DNA of 64,000 bases, from assembly GCF_943734655.1 (NCBI RefSeq), contig NC_071355.1:97898949-97962948 (forward strand). Direction: 5' to 3'. The position numbers and the translations under genes are program-made. The stretch comes from Sabethes cyaneus (taxonomy: Eukaryota > Arthropoda > Insecta > Diptera > Culicidae). The notes below the pieces were generated by a model, which saw only the letters and a list, made by a program, of their open reading frames with translations, made no database searches and had not been told where the DNA came from. Positions 1 to 9,838 of this stretch are shown one piece after another. Position 1 is the stretch's first letter, and each line of letters starts with the position of its first letter.

Positions 1-599
1 GGCGACTTGAAACGAGCCGAACTGTGCTGATGCTGTACCGAAAGTGCCGAACTGCAAGATTTGATAAATTCGTTATAATCTGATAGATCTGGCAACTGTG
101 CGAGATGATTTTGACAACTGGCAGTGCTCCCATTTCATATGTAAAATTGAACCGGAGGTGTGTAAAGCCCTATAAATGTTATTTTTATAAGGCTTTAGAG
201 GTGTGCCGCTTATTGATATCTCTGCAGTGCCGCGGCACTATGTGCTGAGTGTCCGACCCCTTGATTGAAATAGTTATGAAATCTACTTAAGCCATTGTCA
301 CGAATATTATACTCGGACACAGTGTGTATAAAGCTTTGCAATGCACTTTACACTGATTAAGTTGAAAGATATATCGCTCTATTGTGCAAAATTGATGTAA
401 ATAAAACTGAATGGATCATGTTGAAAACAATCAAGTCACACTACTACAGCATTTTGCTCCGCAGCAAGTGCTGGCAGTTTTTGTACACTGATGCCAAATC
501 GTTGGCTTTAGCACTGACGAACTGACATGACACATAGAAGAAAATCCTTTAAAACCATCGTCCTACACATTTTGCTTGCACACTAGCACCCTCTATCCA
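1..599. other. gene-free stretch
   Basis: I see no coding sequence. A short imperfect hairpin at 162-198 (TAAAGCC ... GGCTTTA) recurs in similar form at about 773-808. The rest is unassigned and may be degraded transposon sequence. Confidence 0.5.
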
Positions 600-836
600 C
601 CTTTTCGCGTGCTTAATGGCGGATAGTGGGCGCAACCTTTGGAAAATATTTAAATGCTTTTGGCAACTTTGCTAACGTACGCTTGACAGTTTTGCAAGGC
701 GAAAATGTCAACTTGACGTGAGCAGAGTTGCCAAAAGCATGTTCGGAATAAATGATAGTTGTATCCACAAGCCGTAAAGCCGTATAAATGTATATCTATA
801 GGGCTTTAACTAGCCGCCATTAGGCACGCGAAAAGG
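600..836. mobile_element. inverted-repeat MITE
   Basis: Terminal inverted repeats of about 23 bp: CCTTTTCGCGTGCTTAATGG begins at 600 and its near-perfect complement ends at 836. An inner inverted pair (GCTTTTGGCAAC and GTTGCCAAAAGC, near 655 and 728) makes the element fold into a long hairpin. There is no coding capacity. I could not read a clear target duplication. Confidence 0.7.
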
Positions 837-939
837 TCGATTATGCATGTTGCGGAGTAACTTGCATTTGCAGGGTTTCATGCTGTAGGGTTTTAACATT
901 CGTATGGTTTTATATTGCAAACTCGAAGCAACATTCGCG

Positions 940-1050
940 CGCCGCGGTGTGGCCATGTTGCGAAACATGGTTTTTTGAAAAATGAGTAGTTTTTGATTGG
1001 ACGATGGAATTAACGCGAGTGTCCCCTCTGTTTGTCTGTGGCTTTAGTTT
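940..1050 (+). repeat. dispersed repeat, inverted copy near 51.4 kb
   Basis: About 110 bp matching the reverse complement of 51355-51480 with some 85-90 % identity by eye. Shared landmarks are GATTGGACGAT and TCTGTTTGTCTGTGG. It is probably part of an unnamed transposon family. Confidence 0.65.
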
Positions 1051-1200
1051 CCGCGACATATCCCAAAAGTATGCAATGCTCTAGCATTGCTTATTTTCTT
1101 TCTCTTTCCTGCATACGCGTTGGATTGGTCGTCTGCTCGATTGGAATGACATTGACAGATAATTATCATTCCAATTTTGACATTGTTGCCACTCTATATG
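1051..1200 (+). mobile_element. truncated copy of the TA MITE found whole at 4285-4464
   Basis: It shares the interior of that family (GCATACGCGTTGGAT, GGTCGTCTGCTCGAT, TTTTGACATTGTTGCCACTC). The left terminal repeat is missing and the right one ends early, so it is a decayed copy. Confidence 0.7.
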
Positions 1201-1429
1201 TCGACTAACAGTTGAAGTTCATTTTCCTATACTGCTCCAGCAAAAACTCACTCGTTCTGTTTGACAGTTGGCTTATCCGCCCCTTTCAAATGTTGGTCGA
1301 CATTCAACACAGTTCAACACTGGGCGGGAAATCACTTCATAGAAAATCAATGCAACGGCCATTGTTGTTTGGGGTACAATAGTGAGGGGTTCAACTTAAT
1401 GGGGGTACTGTCAAACTCTGTAGACCAAG

Positions 1430-1916
1430 GCTGTGAACCATTTCACGAAATTTTTAACTTTTTAGTTAAAATTTGACAGTTCGAAGGTTATTTCTCCTCG
1501 AGTGGTTAAAATCAGTTCAGAATGCGAACCATTTCATATTTGACAGATTGATAGTTGTTTTACTCAATGAGAGCATATATAAGGTGAGGATGAAGATATG
1601 TTTCTATAACAGCGGATTTATTTATTCAGTCCAGGTTGGAATTGGATGAATTTTTTGTGTTAATTTGCTCCTATTTGATGGATAACATTTATCTCGTTTC
1701 ATTTCGGGTTGAATAACATCCATACATCGATGAAAAAAAATTCAAGGAAAAATCAGTGAAACACATCGAAGCTCTTTCCTCACCTCTGGCATATCTCATT
1801 GGCTCTCAAAACTTGGTTAAAAATAACCATGCTCCCGAGCAGGGTTATTTTCGAAAAACCATCGAACTGTCAAATTTTAACCAAAAAGTTAAAAATTTCG
1901 CGAAATGGTTCACAGC
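1430..1916. mobile_element. 487-bp MITE with ~60-bp terminal repeats and 5-bp target duplication
   Basis: The terminal inverted repeats start GCTGTGAACCATTTC and stay close to identical for about 60 bp, including a shared AAATTTTTAACTTTTT block. The element is flanked by CCAAG at 1425-1429 and again at 1917-1921, a direct 5-bp target duplication. There is no credible coding frame. The superfamily is uncertain. Confidence 0.8.
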
Positions 1917-1935
1917 CCAAGATAGCGATGTCGAG

Positions 1936-2170
1936 GAGGTCGTTCTTGCAGATCATTATAAATTTGCAGATATTTGTAGTTTTTATGACTTTTATTGTTT
2001 TGGTGCAGATTTTTGTTCGAAGCTCGTTAAACTTTCACAGACTTCCTGAAAAAGTGTGCAGATTTTCGCAGATTATTTTCAAACTGAAAAATTCGAGTAG
2101 CCGGAAAACTGCTCGATTTTTTCGGTTTTCGTGCAGTTCCAACCACTTTTTAGAAAATATGGCATCTCTG
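1936..2170 (+). mobile_element. truncated hAT-type MITE copy
   Basis: About 235 bp is close to identical to 3829-4060, the inner and right part of the complete element at 3781-4060. The left end is missing, cut where the neighbouring MITE and a short unrelated sequence begin. The open frames across it are chance. Confidence 0.7.
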
Positions 2171-2405
2171 CTTTTAAGCTCGCTTTTAAGGTACTTTGCA
2201 CCTGCACCACAGAGAACAGACTACCAGGTAATCGACAAAAAGTGTGTAAAACGTTTTTATGTAATCTACGAGTAATCCTTCAATAGAGCACCCCTCGAGC
2301 AGTAAGTGGCAAACTAAATCTTGATGTCGCTGCCATCGCTGCTATGTAACTCCAGCACAAAGAAATATTGATAAAGGTACATGGATATTTTTTGATGCGT
2401 TTGGC

Positions 2406-2658
2406 CAAGGGGTTTCCAACAGCAGTGATTACTACGCACCTTCGAGAAAAGTTACTTTTGATTACTTTGCTGATTACCTCTGATTACCAGTAATCAATCT
2501 CTTATGATTACTAAAAATTAGTCATGATTACCAATGATTACTTAAGATTATCATTGATTACTATACTGATTACCTTTGGTTACCTAATTAATTCATAAAT
2601 GATTACAAAAGTAATCTCTGATTACTACGCACTGATACGCTTTGCTGGAAACCCCTAG
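2406..2658. mobile_element. hAT-type MITE with a GATTAC-rich interior
   Basis: The ends are CAAGGGGTTTCCA and, on the other strand, CTAGGGGTTTCCA. The element is flanked by the 8-bp direct repeat CGTTTGGC at 2398-2405 and 2659-2666, as expected for hAT insertions. Its interior is a degenerate, irregular array of GATTAC and TGATTACC units on the plus strand. It has no coding capacity. Confidence 0.85.
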
Positions 2659-2898
2659 CGTTTGGCAAACTATTTCTGGAGGGCGCTACCGACAGATTTT
2701 ACACACAAAAAACCGATTACTTCCTTCGAGCCTGTTAATCTGTTCTCTGTGCCTGCACCTTAGAGTGACTATATACCAGAGTGGCGACAAGTCATCCCAA
2801 ATGTATGCAATGCGGTTTTTCCAAGGTTTTTCTTTCTCTTTCCTGCATACGCGTTGGATGGGTCGTCTGCTCGATAGGAATGACACAGACAGATAATT

Positions 2899-3046
2899 GA
2901 AGATAGAATTAACAAAAGGGCGAATGTCGCAAGCGTAAACAAACCGAGTGAGGGTTGATTTTTGGATTTTCCTTGGTCCAGCAAAAAGTAACTCTCACCC
3001 GTTTTGTTTACATTTGTGACATTCGCCCTTTTGTTAATTCTATCTA
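2899..3046. mobile_element. nested short inverted-repeat element
   Basis: Terminal repeats AGATAGAATTAACAAAAGGG and complement, about 30 bp, enclose roughly 90 bp. It lies inside the split MITE and directly abuts the next nested element. The target duplication is unclear. Confidence 0.7.
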
Positions 3047-3730
3047 GAATTCTCGCGTCACTTTTGATTTCGTCCAATGTAACAATTCCACCATATTGAG
3101 AAAAACGAGATCGAAGTTCTTCGAATTGAACTTTAAATTGTTTCAAAATGAAATAATTTTCAGTCATTCACTCAACGTGGTTGATGAATAATAACATTTA
3201 ATATTTAACGGAGATTTTAAAAATCTAATTAAAACTAAGCAGTTTTGGTTTATTATGGAAAAAGTTACATTGGACTGTTTACCATCTCATGCTGTACTTT
3301 GGACGGTTTTATTTTTCCAGGCTATTGCACATAAATTAAGCGAAATCACCGTAAAATACGTGCGTTGCCGTGCTACGCTATTTTCGAGGTTATTTTTCAA
3401 TATTAGACCGCTTGTTTCACTTAAAATGCATAAATAATGCGAAAAAAAACCTTCACTTGCTAAACGTCCAATGTACAGATTGGGTTTGTTTTGATTTTTT
3501 TTTGCACTTTGGACATCAGATGAGAACGACCGAAGTAACAGTCAGTCATTCGTAATTCAAATGTGCACATTGGACATTTTGATAATGCTAATTTTTTCAC
3601 CTCAAAATAATTTTATTTGGGCAGGTGTTTTTGTATAACATAGAGTTTAAAAAGAGCAATAATTTGTTGTGATAAACCGGATTTGTTTACATTTGTTACA
3701 TTGGACGAAATGAAAAGTGACGCGAGAATT
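3047..3730. mobile_element. nested 0.68-kb inverted-repeat element
   Basis: About 38-bp terminal repeats beginning AATTCTCGCGTCACTTTT run inward to a TCCAATGTAAC motif. Variants of ATTGGAC/GTCCAAT recur at several internal places, like subterminal transposase-binding repeats. It has no coding capacity and lies inside the MITE at 2763-3775. Confidence 0.7.
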
Positions 3731-3780
3731 ATCATTCCAATTTTGACATTGTCGCCACTCTGTATATAGTCACTCTACTG

Positions 3781-4060
3781 CAGGGATACCAGACTTGCAG
3801 ATTTGTCTGCAAATTCCAGATTTTTGGAACGGTCTTGCAGATCATTATAAATTTGCAGATATTTGCAGTTTTTCTGACTTTTATTGTTTTGGTGCAGATT
3901 TTTGTTCGAAGCTCTTTAAACTTTCACAGACTTCCTAAAAAAGTGTGCAGATTTTCGCAGATTATTTTTAAACCAGAAAATTCGAGTAGCCGGAAAACTG
4001 CTCGATTTTTTCGGTTTTCGAGCAGTTGCAGACATTTTTTTAGAAAATATGGCATCTCTG
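3781..4060. mobile_element. hAT-type MITE with 8-bp target duplication
   Basis: The left end is CAGGGATACCAGA and the right end, read inward, CAGAGATGCCATA. The flanking 8-bp direct repeat CTCTACTG is at 3773-3780 and 4061-4068. The left duplication overlaps the last bases and TA of the preceding MITE, so this insertion came later. A truncated relative is at 1936-2170. Confidence 0.85.
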
Positions 4061-4124
4061 CTCTACTGCACCTGATGCACAACCAACCCATCGACATCTC
4101 TATAACGAGCTGCAGTGAACGTCA

Positions 4125-4283
4125 GCGACAACATGGTCCTGATGGGCTCAAAATTTGACAGCGGGCCCAAATCAGACTGCTGATGGCAGTTGAGTGAAAC
4201 GCCGTGCTGACATGCTATCTCATTTTCGCACGCACGAGATGTTGGCAGCGAAAACATGCGGTTGCCTGCCGATGGGGTGATGT
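4125..4283 (+). repeat. dispersed repeat, second copy at 56.65-57.05 kb
   Basis: It shares GAGTGAAACGC, CTATCTCATTT and a ...CCRATGGGGTGGATG-like end with 56650-57054. This copy is interrupted by the TA MITE at 4285-4464 and resumes at about 4467. The other copy is interrupted by a SINE. The family is not identified. Confidence 0.6.
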
Positions 4284-4284
4284 A

Positions 4285-4464
4285 GAGTGACTATATACAG
4301 AGTGGCGACAAGTCATCCCAAATGTATGCAATGCAGTTTTTCCAAGGTTTTTCTTTCTCTTTCTTGCATACGCGTTGGATAGGTCGTCTGCTCGATTGGA
4401 ATGACACTGACAGATAATTATCATTCCAATTTTGACATTGTTGCCACTCTGTATATAGTCACTC
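4285..4464. mobile_element. intact 180-bp TA MITE
   Basis: Near-perfect 28-bp terminal repeats starting GAGTGACTATATACAGAGTG are flanked by TA at 4283-4284 and 4465-4466. This is the signature of a Tc1/mariner-type nonautonomous element. It is the reference copy for the truncated one at 1051-1200 and the split one at 2763-3775. Confidence 0.9.
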
Positions 4465-4690
4465 TAGGGTGATGCCACCCCGCTGTCACAAATGTCATTC
4501 CCATACATTTTTCGTGTAGCCAACATCTCATCTAGCCCACAACAAACTTTACCTCGGATGTTTTGTGTTAGTGAGTAGCCCGCTCTAACTTCAGCCTCGG
4601 ATAAATGTGTATTGGTTGAATCGGTAGCCTGTTTGCAAACTGTCAAAATGCTAACAAAAGCAGCAAAAGCATTATCCGCATTACCGCTAA

Positions 4691-4808
4691 AGGCCCAGAC
4701 ACAATACATACGGATTTTACTACGTTGCGGATATTTGACAGAAAACCCAAGTAAAAACTGTCAAATTGCCGCAACGTAGTAAAATCCGTATGCATTGTGT
4801 TTGGGGCT
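4691..4808. mobile_element. 118-bp fold-back MITE with TAA target duplication
   Basis: Two arms of about 47 bp (AGGCCCAGACACAATACATA and complement) are separated by some 20 bp and flanked by TAA at 4688-4690 and 4809-4811. A 3-bp TAA/TTA duplication suggests the PIF/Harbinger group. A similar AAGGCCCAGACACA start occurs near 22792. Confidence 0.8.
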
Positions 4809-4974
4809 TAACGGGAAAGTTTGTACGGTTTTAAAACTTTTATTGATTTTACTCAAATCGTGTTGAGATTGTATCTGTAATCGCTAGTCAGGTAATACTT
4901 AAAAGATTTTATATTGTATTTTACTTCCAATAACTGTTATTCTTCGTATCTTCTTTGATTGCCTTAGGAATAGG

Positions 4975-5715
4975 TTTTCGCTTGCTGTTCAGGATTAGCA
5001 ATACACCGGAAAAGTCTGCAAAAATTGCCAGCGGAATAAACAGCAGTAAATATCTCCAGGAATCAGCAAGTGACTAGTTTCAATATGACTAATAATTCAT
5101 GTAACATGTAGTGGCCAGCTATCAAAAAATATGAATAAAGTGCATGCTGGAAGAGGAACAGAAAACCACTTTCTTAGCGCCATCGAAGAACATATTAAAA
5201 ACAAAACCATGCTTGCTCTGGATGAAATTGATTAACTAGCTCCTGGTAAGCCATATTAAAACATTTTCGAATGGCCAGCCAAACGTAACTCGAAGCTTAT
5301 ATTTGTGATGTGGTTGATGCTCTCGATCTGAGTGATTGGTTGCTGTCCCAAATCCAAGCCCGATGCGAACTCAGACCACACATGATTCAATTTCTGCAAA
5401 ACAAACCTGAGCAAATGCTACTTATCGATTCACTATTGTGAATTCGTAAAGTTGGTAAAAGCAAACATATTACGGTCGGAAAACTACAAGCCTACAAAAC
5501 GGTTTGCTCCAAACAGAAACTGCTCTCGATTGATCGAACTGAATTTTTGAATCTCTGCTCACTGGTTGAAACGTGTGGGGTTCTACGAATATAAGCTGAA
5601 AAAAGAGTTCCGTTTAAACCGAGTCTAACTGCAATGGGATAAAGACGAGATACAGAACTTACTCAAGCAATTGATTGTTAGCATTCTCACTGATACAAAT
5701 TGCGTAGGAAAATGA
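4975..5715 (+). pseudogene. Cdc6: Cdc6 processed pseudogene
   Basis: This is a broken, intronless copy of Cdc6, the AAA+ ATPase that loads MCM helicase at replication origins. Read in shifting frames it gives HFLSAIEEHIKNKTMLALDE (the Walker B region, from 5131), then an IFEWPAKRNSKL segment. Next come DALDLSD and IQARCELRPHMIQFL (sensor 1 side). Then a winged-helix stretch, HITVGKLQAYKTVCSKQKLL through FLNLCSLVETCGVLRI, and a tail LQWDKDEIQNLLKQLI. Stops fall after LDEID, NIFEWP..SI, SLL, LRI and RV. The AAA+ lid between the two halves is missing. No exon boundaries remain, which fits a retrocopy. The upstream 4975-5130 stretch (NTPEKSAK) is a weaker match. It lies just downstream of the P element gene, which is on the opposite strand. 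Orc1 is a less likely parent: FEWP and LQARCELRP fit Cdc6 better. Confidence 0.85.
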
Positions 5716-5845
5716 TTCAACAAGCTGACCATACTTGCGTTATTTATGTTTACAATATCACGACTTTAACAGCAAGCATTTGTAGAATAAACGAGAGTGT
5801 TATAACAAGTAGGTTATTCGCTTCTATTCATTACTAACTTTTCAA

Positions 5846-8800
5846 TCACGTTCCTTGAAAAAGAATGATTTTGGTGAACTTTTGTCTGTTCGATGCTTTA
5901 AATTGGATGATTTGTTTGCAGTAAGTACTAAAACGCAGATCGTAAAACGTGCGTATCGTGAGGTCTAATAGAGTTAAACTTTGTGATTCCCCACACTTTT
6001 GAGACCAGTATTGCATCGTATCTGGGAACTGAAACATTATGCAATCAGTCACGTAATTTACCAAGGGCCAATACAATTTTTCGATATTGGTTTGTTGATT
6101 TACGACCAGGCGCTGCAAAAATTTATCTCATAAAATTGTTTATCGACAAATACATACACAAGCTACAAGCATTTACCTTAAATTGGTATTCTGTTAATCT
6201 GCATATAAAAAACACAGTGCGGTAAAGCTGTTCGGCATCATCGCTCAACTGCTCATACATTTTAGTTTTGCTCAGTATTTTTAGGACATTGTTTGAATAT
6301 TCCGATATTGCGGCAGCAGAAAACTTATCGACAGTTGAAGGTAAATCAAACGTGTTATTGAAGTCTGTGCAGTTTGCGAAACTACTTGTCCGAACATCGT
6401 TTGACATCAGGAGTCTTTTATAAGCCGCTTTAAGTTGACCTGCATTAGGGTTGTTATTACACCCCGATTTACTGCGGATGGCACCGAAGAACATTTCAAT
6501 GTGATCCTGACAGAATCGGTATGTAAAAATTTTCTCTAATGGCGGTTTTTGTATACCTGCTGGATTTTCAACTTCTTTGAAATGCTCATTCGAGTTTATT
6601 TCGCAGTAATCTGCATACAGTTGACGGAAACTCTCAATTCCTACAAGGAACCCTAAAAATCCAGTTTTGTTCTTTGATTCCAGAATTGGAGTTCCGTCTT
6701 CGAGCGTGATACTGCGAATGTAATTTTCGGCATATTGGAATGCTTCAACATAGAAATCAAAATTTTTCTCCGATAGTGGCGCTTTAAAGCCAGTATCGGT
6801 TTCATGCATGGAATTACCTGAAAAAGTTAAATAAATCATCAGATATGTCGTAGTGATGCAGTAATCAAACACGTTTTTGCCATTTGGTGGTTAGCTGAGA
6901 ATTTCAAGACGGTTTAGAATTACCTAGGTCGAAGAGGTCGTTGAATATTTCCAAAAACTCTATCGTCCCTTGGCATTCTTTGAACGCTTCAACGCGGGTC
7001 TGCAGAAATCTTAGGGCATCTGCTACCGACTGGCTGAGGACCTGCACAGCAAGGATAACCTTCATCTTATTGTTCTCAAAGCGGATATGGTTATCCGTCA
7101 GGTTGCAAGCTATGCGAAGTCCTTTCGCGTTTTGCCAGTCGTGCAGTGCCGCAATATGACTCCATTTCGCGGGCCCGCATTGAGTATGCAACGTTCCCTT
7201 CGCATGTAGGGTATTGCGAACCAATTTGAGCATATGTACTATATCCAATAGTACATACACGTTGTTTCCGGTAGAGGGATGAGGGAAAGAAGTACGCAAT
7301 GGAGAAGCTCCAAAATCACAGCCAAGAATGCTTGCTGTGCGGATATTGGTTTGTGTCCCATCGAAGGTAAATGAGATAACAGTAACACCAGATAAATGAA
7401 GATTTTCGAGAATGGTAAGAATCAGGTTCTTTTTGGTATCAGCATTCATGGACTCTACCAAAAAGTAGCCGATGGGTATTTTCCACGCTTCATCGACGCC
7501 CGTTACCATAAACATTAACGCCTCCCGTGCTGCGGGAACTTCTAGATGATTTGGCACATTGGATGGCACTCCATCAATTTTTTTGGAATGCTTATTCCAT
7601 AAAATTTGTTGCCTAATGGCCATTTCATCCATCACGAGTGCTACAAGTAGGGGTTTACCTTGTCTTGCATACTCATTCGCCTTCATTTTGAGTGACAGTA
7701 ACGCCTCTTTAGTGATACCTGGTTCACCTCCGACAGAAACATACCAACGTACTAAAGTTCGGGTAGCAGGTAATTTATTTTTAAACACGCGACGTACATA
7801 ACGATATGCTTTAGGTGAATAAAAGTGCAATGTAGTTGCAAACGTTCGCAATAGCTGGCTGTAAGGCTGTCTCGGGTTGTGATGCACTAATTCTTTCAAC
7901 AACGCGTTATTGGTTCCAAAATCCTATAAAATGCAATAAATATAAATATAAAAAGAAACTAGTGACAAAATACGTGCATCCTGTAGTGCATCACTGCTTG
8001 ACGATGAGATAAGTCCTCTGATCCGCAAATTCGCAAATACATCCTTCATGCTTTTTCTTTTCCGCTGTGATCTTCTTTGCTGCGCATAAAGTGTACGAAT
8101 TTTTTTTCGATAACATAATAACTTGGCCTTCAACTTCGGAAGTGCAACCACTGCTTCCTCAGGGCTCAAGGAATCGTTAATGTCTCCTGCGTATCGCATG
8201 GCTCTAGAAAGTTAATTGAAAATAGTAATATGATGAACTCGTATTTATAGACCGTAAATTTTACTTTTTTCGTTGAACCGGTGCAGACTCCCTTGTGCCA
8301 TTTTCAACGGTTAACAGGTTCGTAACGGTGCAATTTGCAATAGGATTTATCATTTGAGTTGCCTTCAGTGAACCAGCACTATTATTCAAACCAGAATCGA
8401 AACAAACGGGAGATTCTGATGATGATAAATCAGGATCAGGAAGTGGCAACTGTGTTTGAGCTTTCAGATGATTGGCTTCACTGTAAATTGAACTTGATGT
8501 TGAGCATTGCGACAGACCGAATAACGAGTCATTGGGATCATTTTCAACTTGTGTCAGTTTGAAATTCATTTGCATATCGTAAGATAGTTTCTGACTAGTC
8601 AACTCAATGTTCGACGACTGCGGATCTATCGAATTCATGGGTTGTTCAATCAGCTGGGAATGGTGATCTGTTTCGACTGATGATAAAAATGGTTTAGGCA
8701 GCATATTCGAAGTGCTGGATTCACTACTAGAAATGAAAGTCATAGCTATTATTCCTTTTATTTTTATTCTACCAGATATCCGTACTTGTCTTCGCATTGA

Positions 8801-9081
8801 TAACCTGTGAAGACAGATGGAACAGCACTCTTAATCAGTCTGCGTCCACATTTTGTTTCGTAAAAGCAACTTTTTGTGAAATGATCGGAACAAACAAGTG
8901 CCGAATGTAAATCACTTTCCGTAAAGTTGACAAACGACCGATTTTCAGCTTTTTGTATTACCCGCAGCCACTGTGCGCGAACGGAAGCATCTTTCGGGAA
9001 TCTATGTTTTGATAATTTGAAATTTCCACGAACTTTCCCCTCGTGGAAATCATTTCCACAGGACAAAATGAAGCATTTCAT
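5846..9081 (-). CDS. P-element transposase, six exons
   Basis: A DNA transposase of the P superfamily, about 969 residues. Exons that keep phase are 9081-8805, 8745-8265, 8203-7960, 7923-6924, 6817-6177 and 6112-5846. Exon 1 is a THAP zinc finger (MKCFILSCG start, FPKD, W, CSDHF, final AVPSVF) that binds element DNA. Exon 2 is a Ser-rich linker. Exon 3 carries a basic leucine-zipper-like helix (ALPKLKAKLLCYRKKIRTLY). Exons 4-5 are the RNase H-like core with VMDEMAIRQ (first catalytic Asp), FTFDGTQ (second Asp) and CQDHIEMFFGAIRSKSG (catalytic Glu), the family's hallmark. Exon 6 is the C-terminal helix region. All junctions have GT-AG. Introns are 59, 61, 36, 106 and 64 nt; the 36-nt one is too short to trust and could instead be an in-frame stop (TAG at 7926-7924). 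I could not find the 31-bp-type terminal repeats. Drosophila P transposase is 751 residues, so this is long. Confidence 0.85.
7924..7959 (-). other. 36-nt GT-AG segment between P-transposase exons 3 and 4
   Basis: It starts GTTTCTTTTT and ends TTTTATAG, is a multiple of three, and reads through in frame except for its final TAG. It is therefore either a micro-intron or the remnant of a mutated codon. Other GT sites nearby are out of phase with exon 4. Confidence 0.6.
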
Positions 9082-9838
9082 GTTTAGTTATTTAACGTTT
9101 TAGACGACCAAATATGTAAATTAAATTGAAATATTCGAGATCGATATCGCGTTCAATAAAACTCGATACAACACAGTAAAAGTTTGTTTATTTTGATTTT
9201 GTTTTTTTTTTCTTTTTTTTTTCGTGTATAAAGAGTGTGTGAAGCATAAAGAGATGTTGGTTACAAATTCAAGCTCCCGTTTCATACGCCTGGGTGATGC
9301 ACACACTCTGAAACAAAAACCATGGTATCTCGCACAATTTTGCAGAAAACGCATGCTTTTTGTAAGTACCATGAAAAAGCTATTCAAATTTACCATGATT
9401 CTAGTACAAGTAATATGTTCTCAGATAATTTTACCACCTTTTATGGTCATGTCTAGTAATTTTAACTACGATTCTGTTATTTTTGTTATGTATCGGAGTA
9501 ACGCCGAAAATAACGCATAGTTATTTTGACCAGAACACTGCTTAAGCTAAACAGAAATCTTTTCTGTAAAAATTCACTGGTGTGTCCTCTTAATTTTACC
9601 CTCTAATATGGTAACAATTACCATGATTCTTGTTTCAGTGCATAATATCGCTCACGTCGCTCTCATCGAATCGAAACCACGATGTTGAAGTTGAAGTTCT
9701 GATTTACCGATGCGACATTGCCCATTATTATTGACAATACGTGACGTGAGACGATCTAAACATTGAATAGCGATGTGTACAATATTTTAGGTTTTAAATA
9801 TTTAGGAAGAAAAAAGTGCAAACTTTACTGGGTTTTTA
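9082..9838. other. divergent intergenic region with a MITE
   Basis: It separates the minus-strand P transposase from plus-strand RalBP1. A degenerate inverted-repeat element spans about 9302-9645, with ends near CACTCTGAAACAAAAACCAT and GCACTGAAACAAGAATCATG (read inward) and repeated ACCATGATTCT motifs. The last 190 bp (9650-9838) are not repetitive and should contain the RalBP1 promoter and 5' UTR. No TATA box is convincing. Confidence 0.55.

Larger units (their letters stand above)
2763..3775. mobile_element. TA MITE split by nested insertions
   Basis: The left part (2763-2898) and right part (3731-3775) together equal the intact family member at 4285-4464, with GAGTGACTATATACAGAGTG-type ends. 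The pair is flanked by TA at 2761-2762 and 3776-3777. The split falls at the AATT that is continuous in the intact copy, and 832 bp of other elements lie between the halves. Confidence 0.85.

Noticed and set aside
5716..9200. Terminal inverted repeats for the P element
   Set aside because: I compared both flanks and found only a weak direct similarity (AATAAA..CGA), not an inverted pair; the ends remain unknown.
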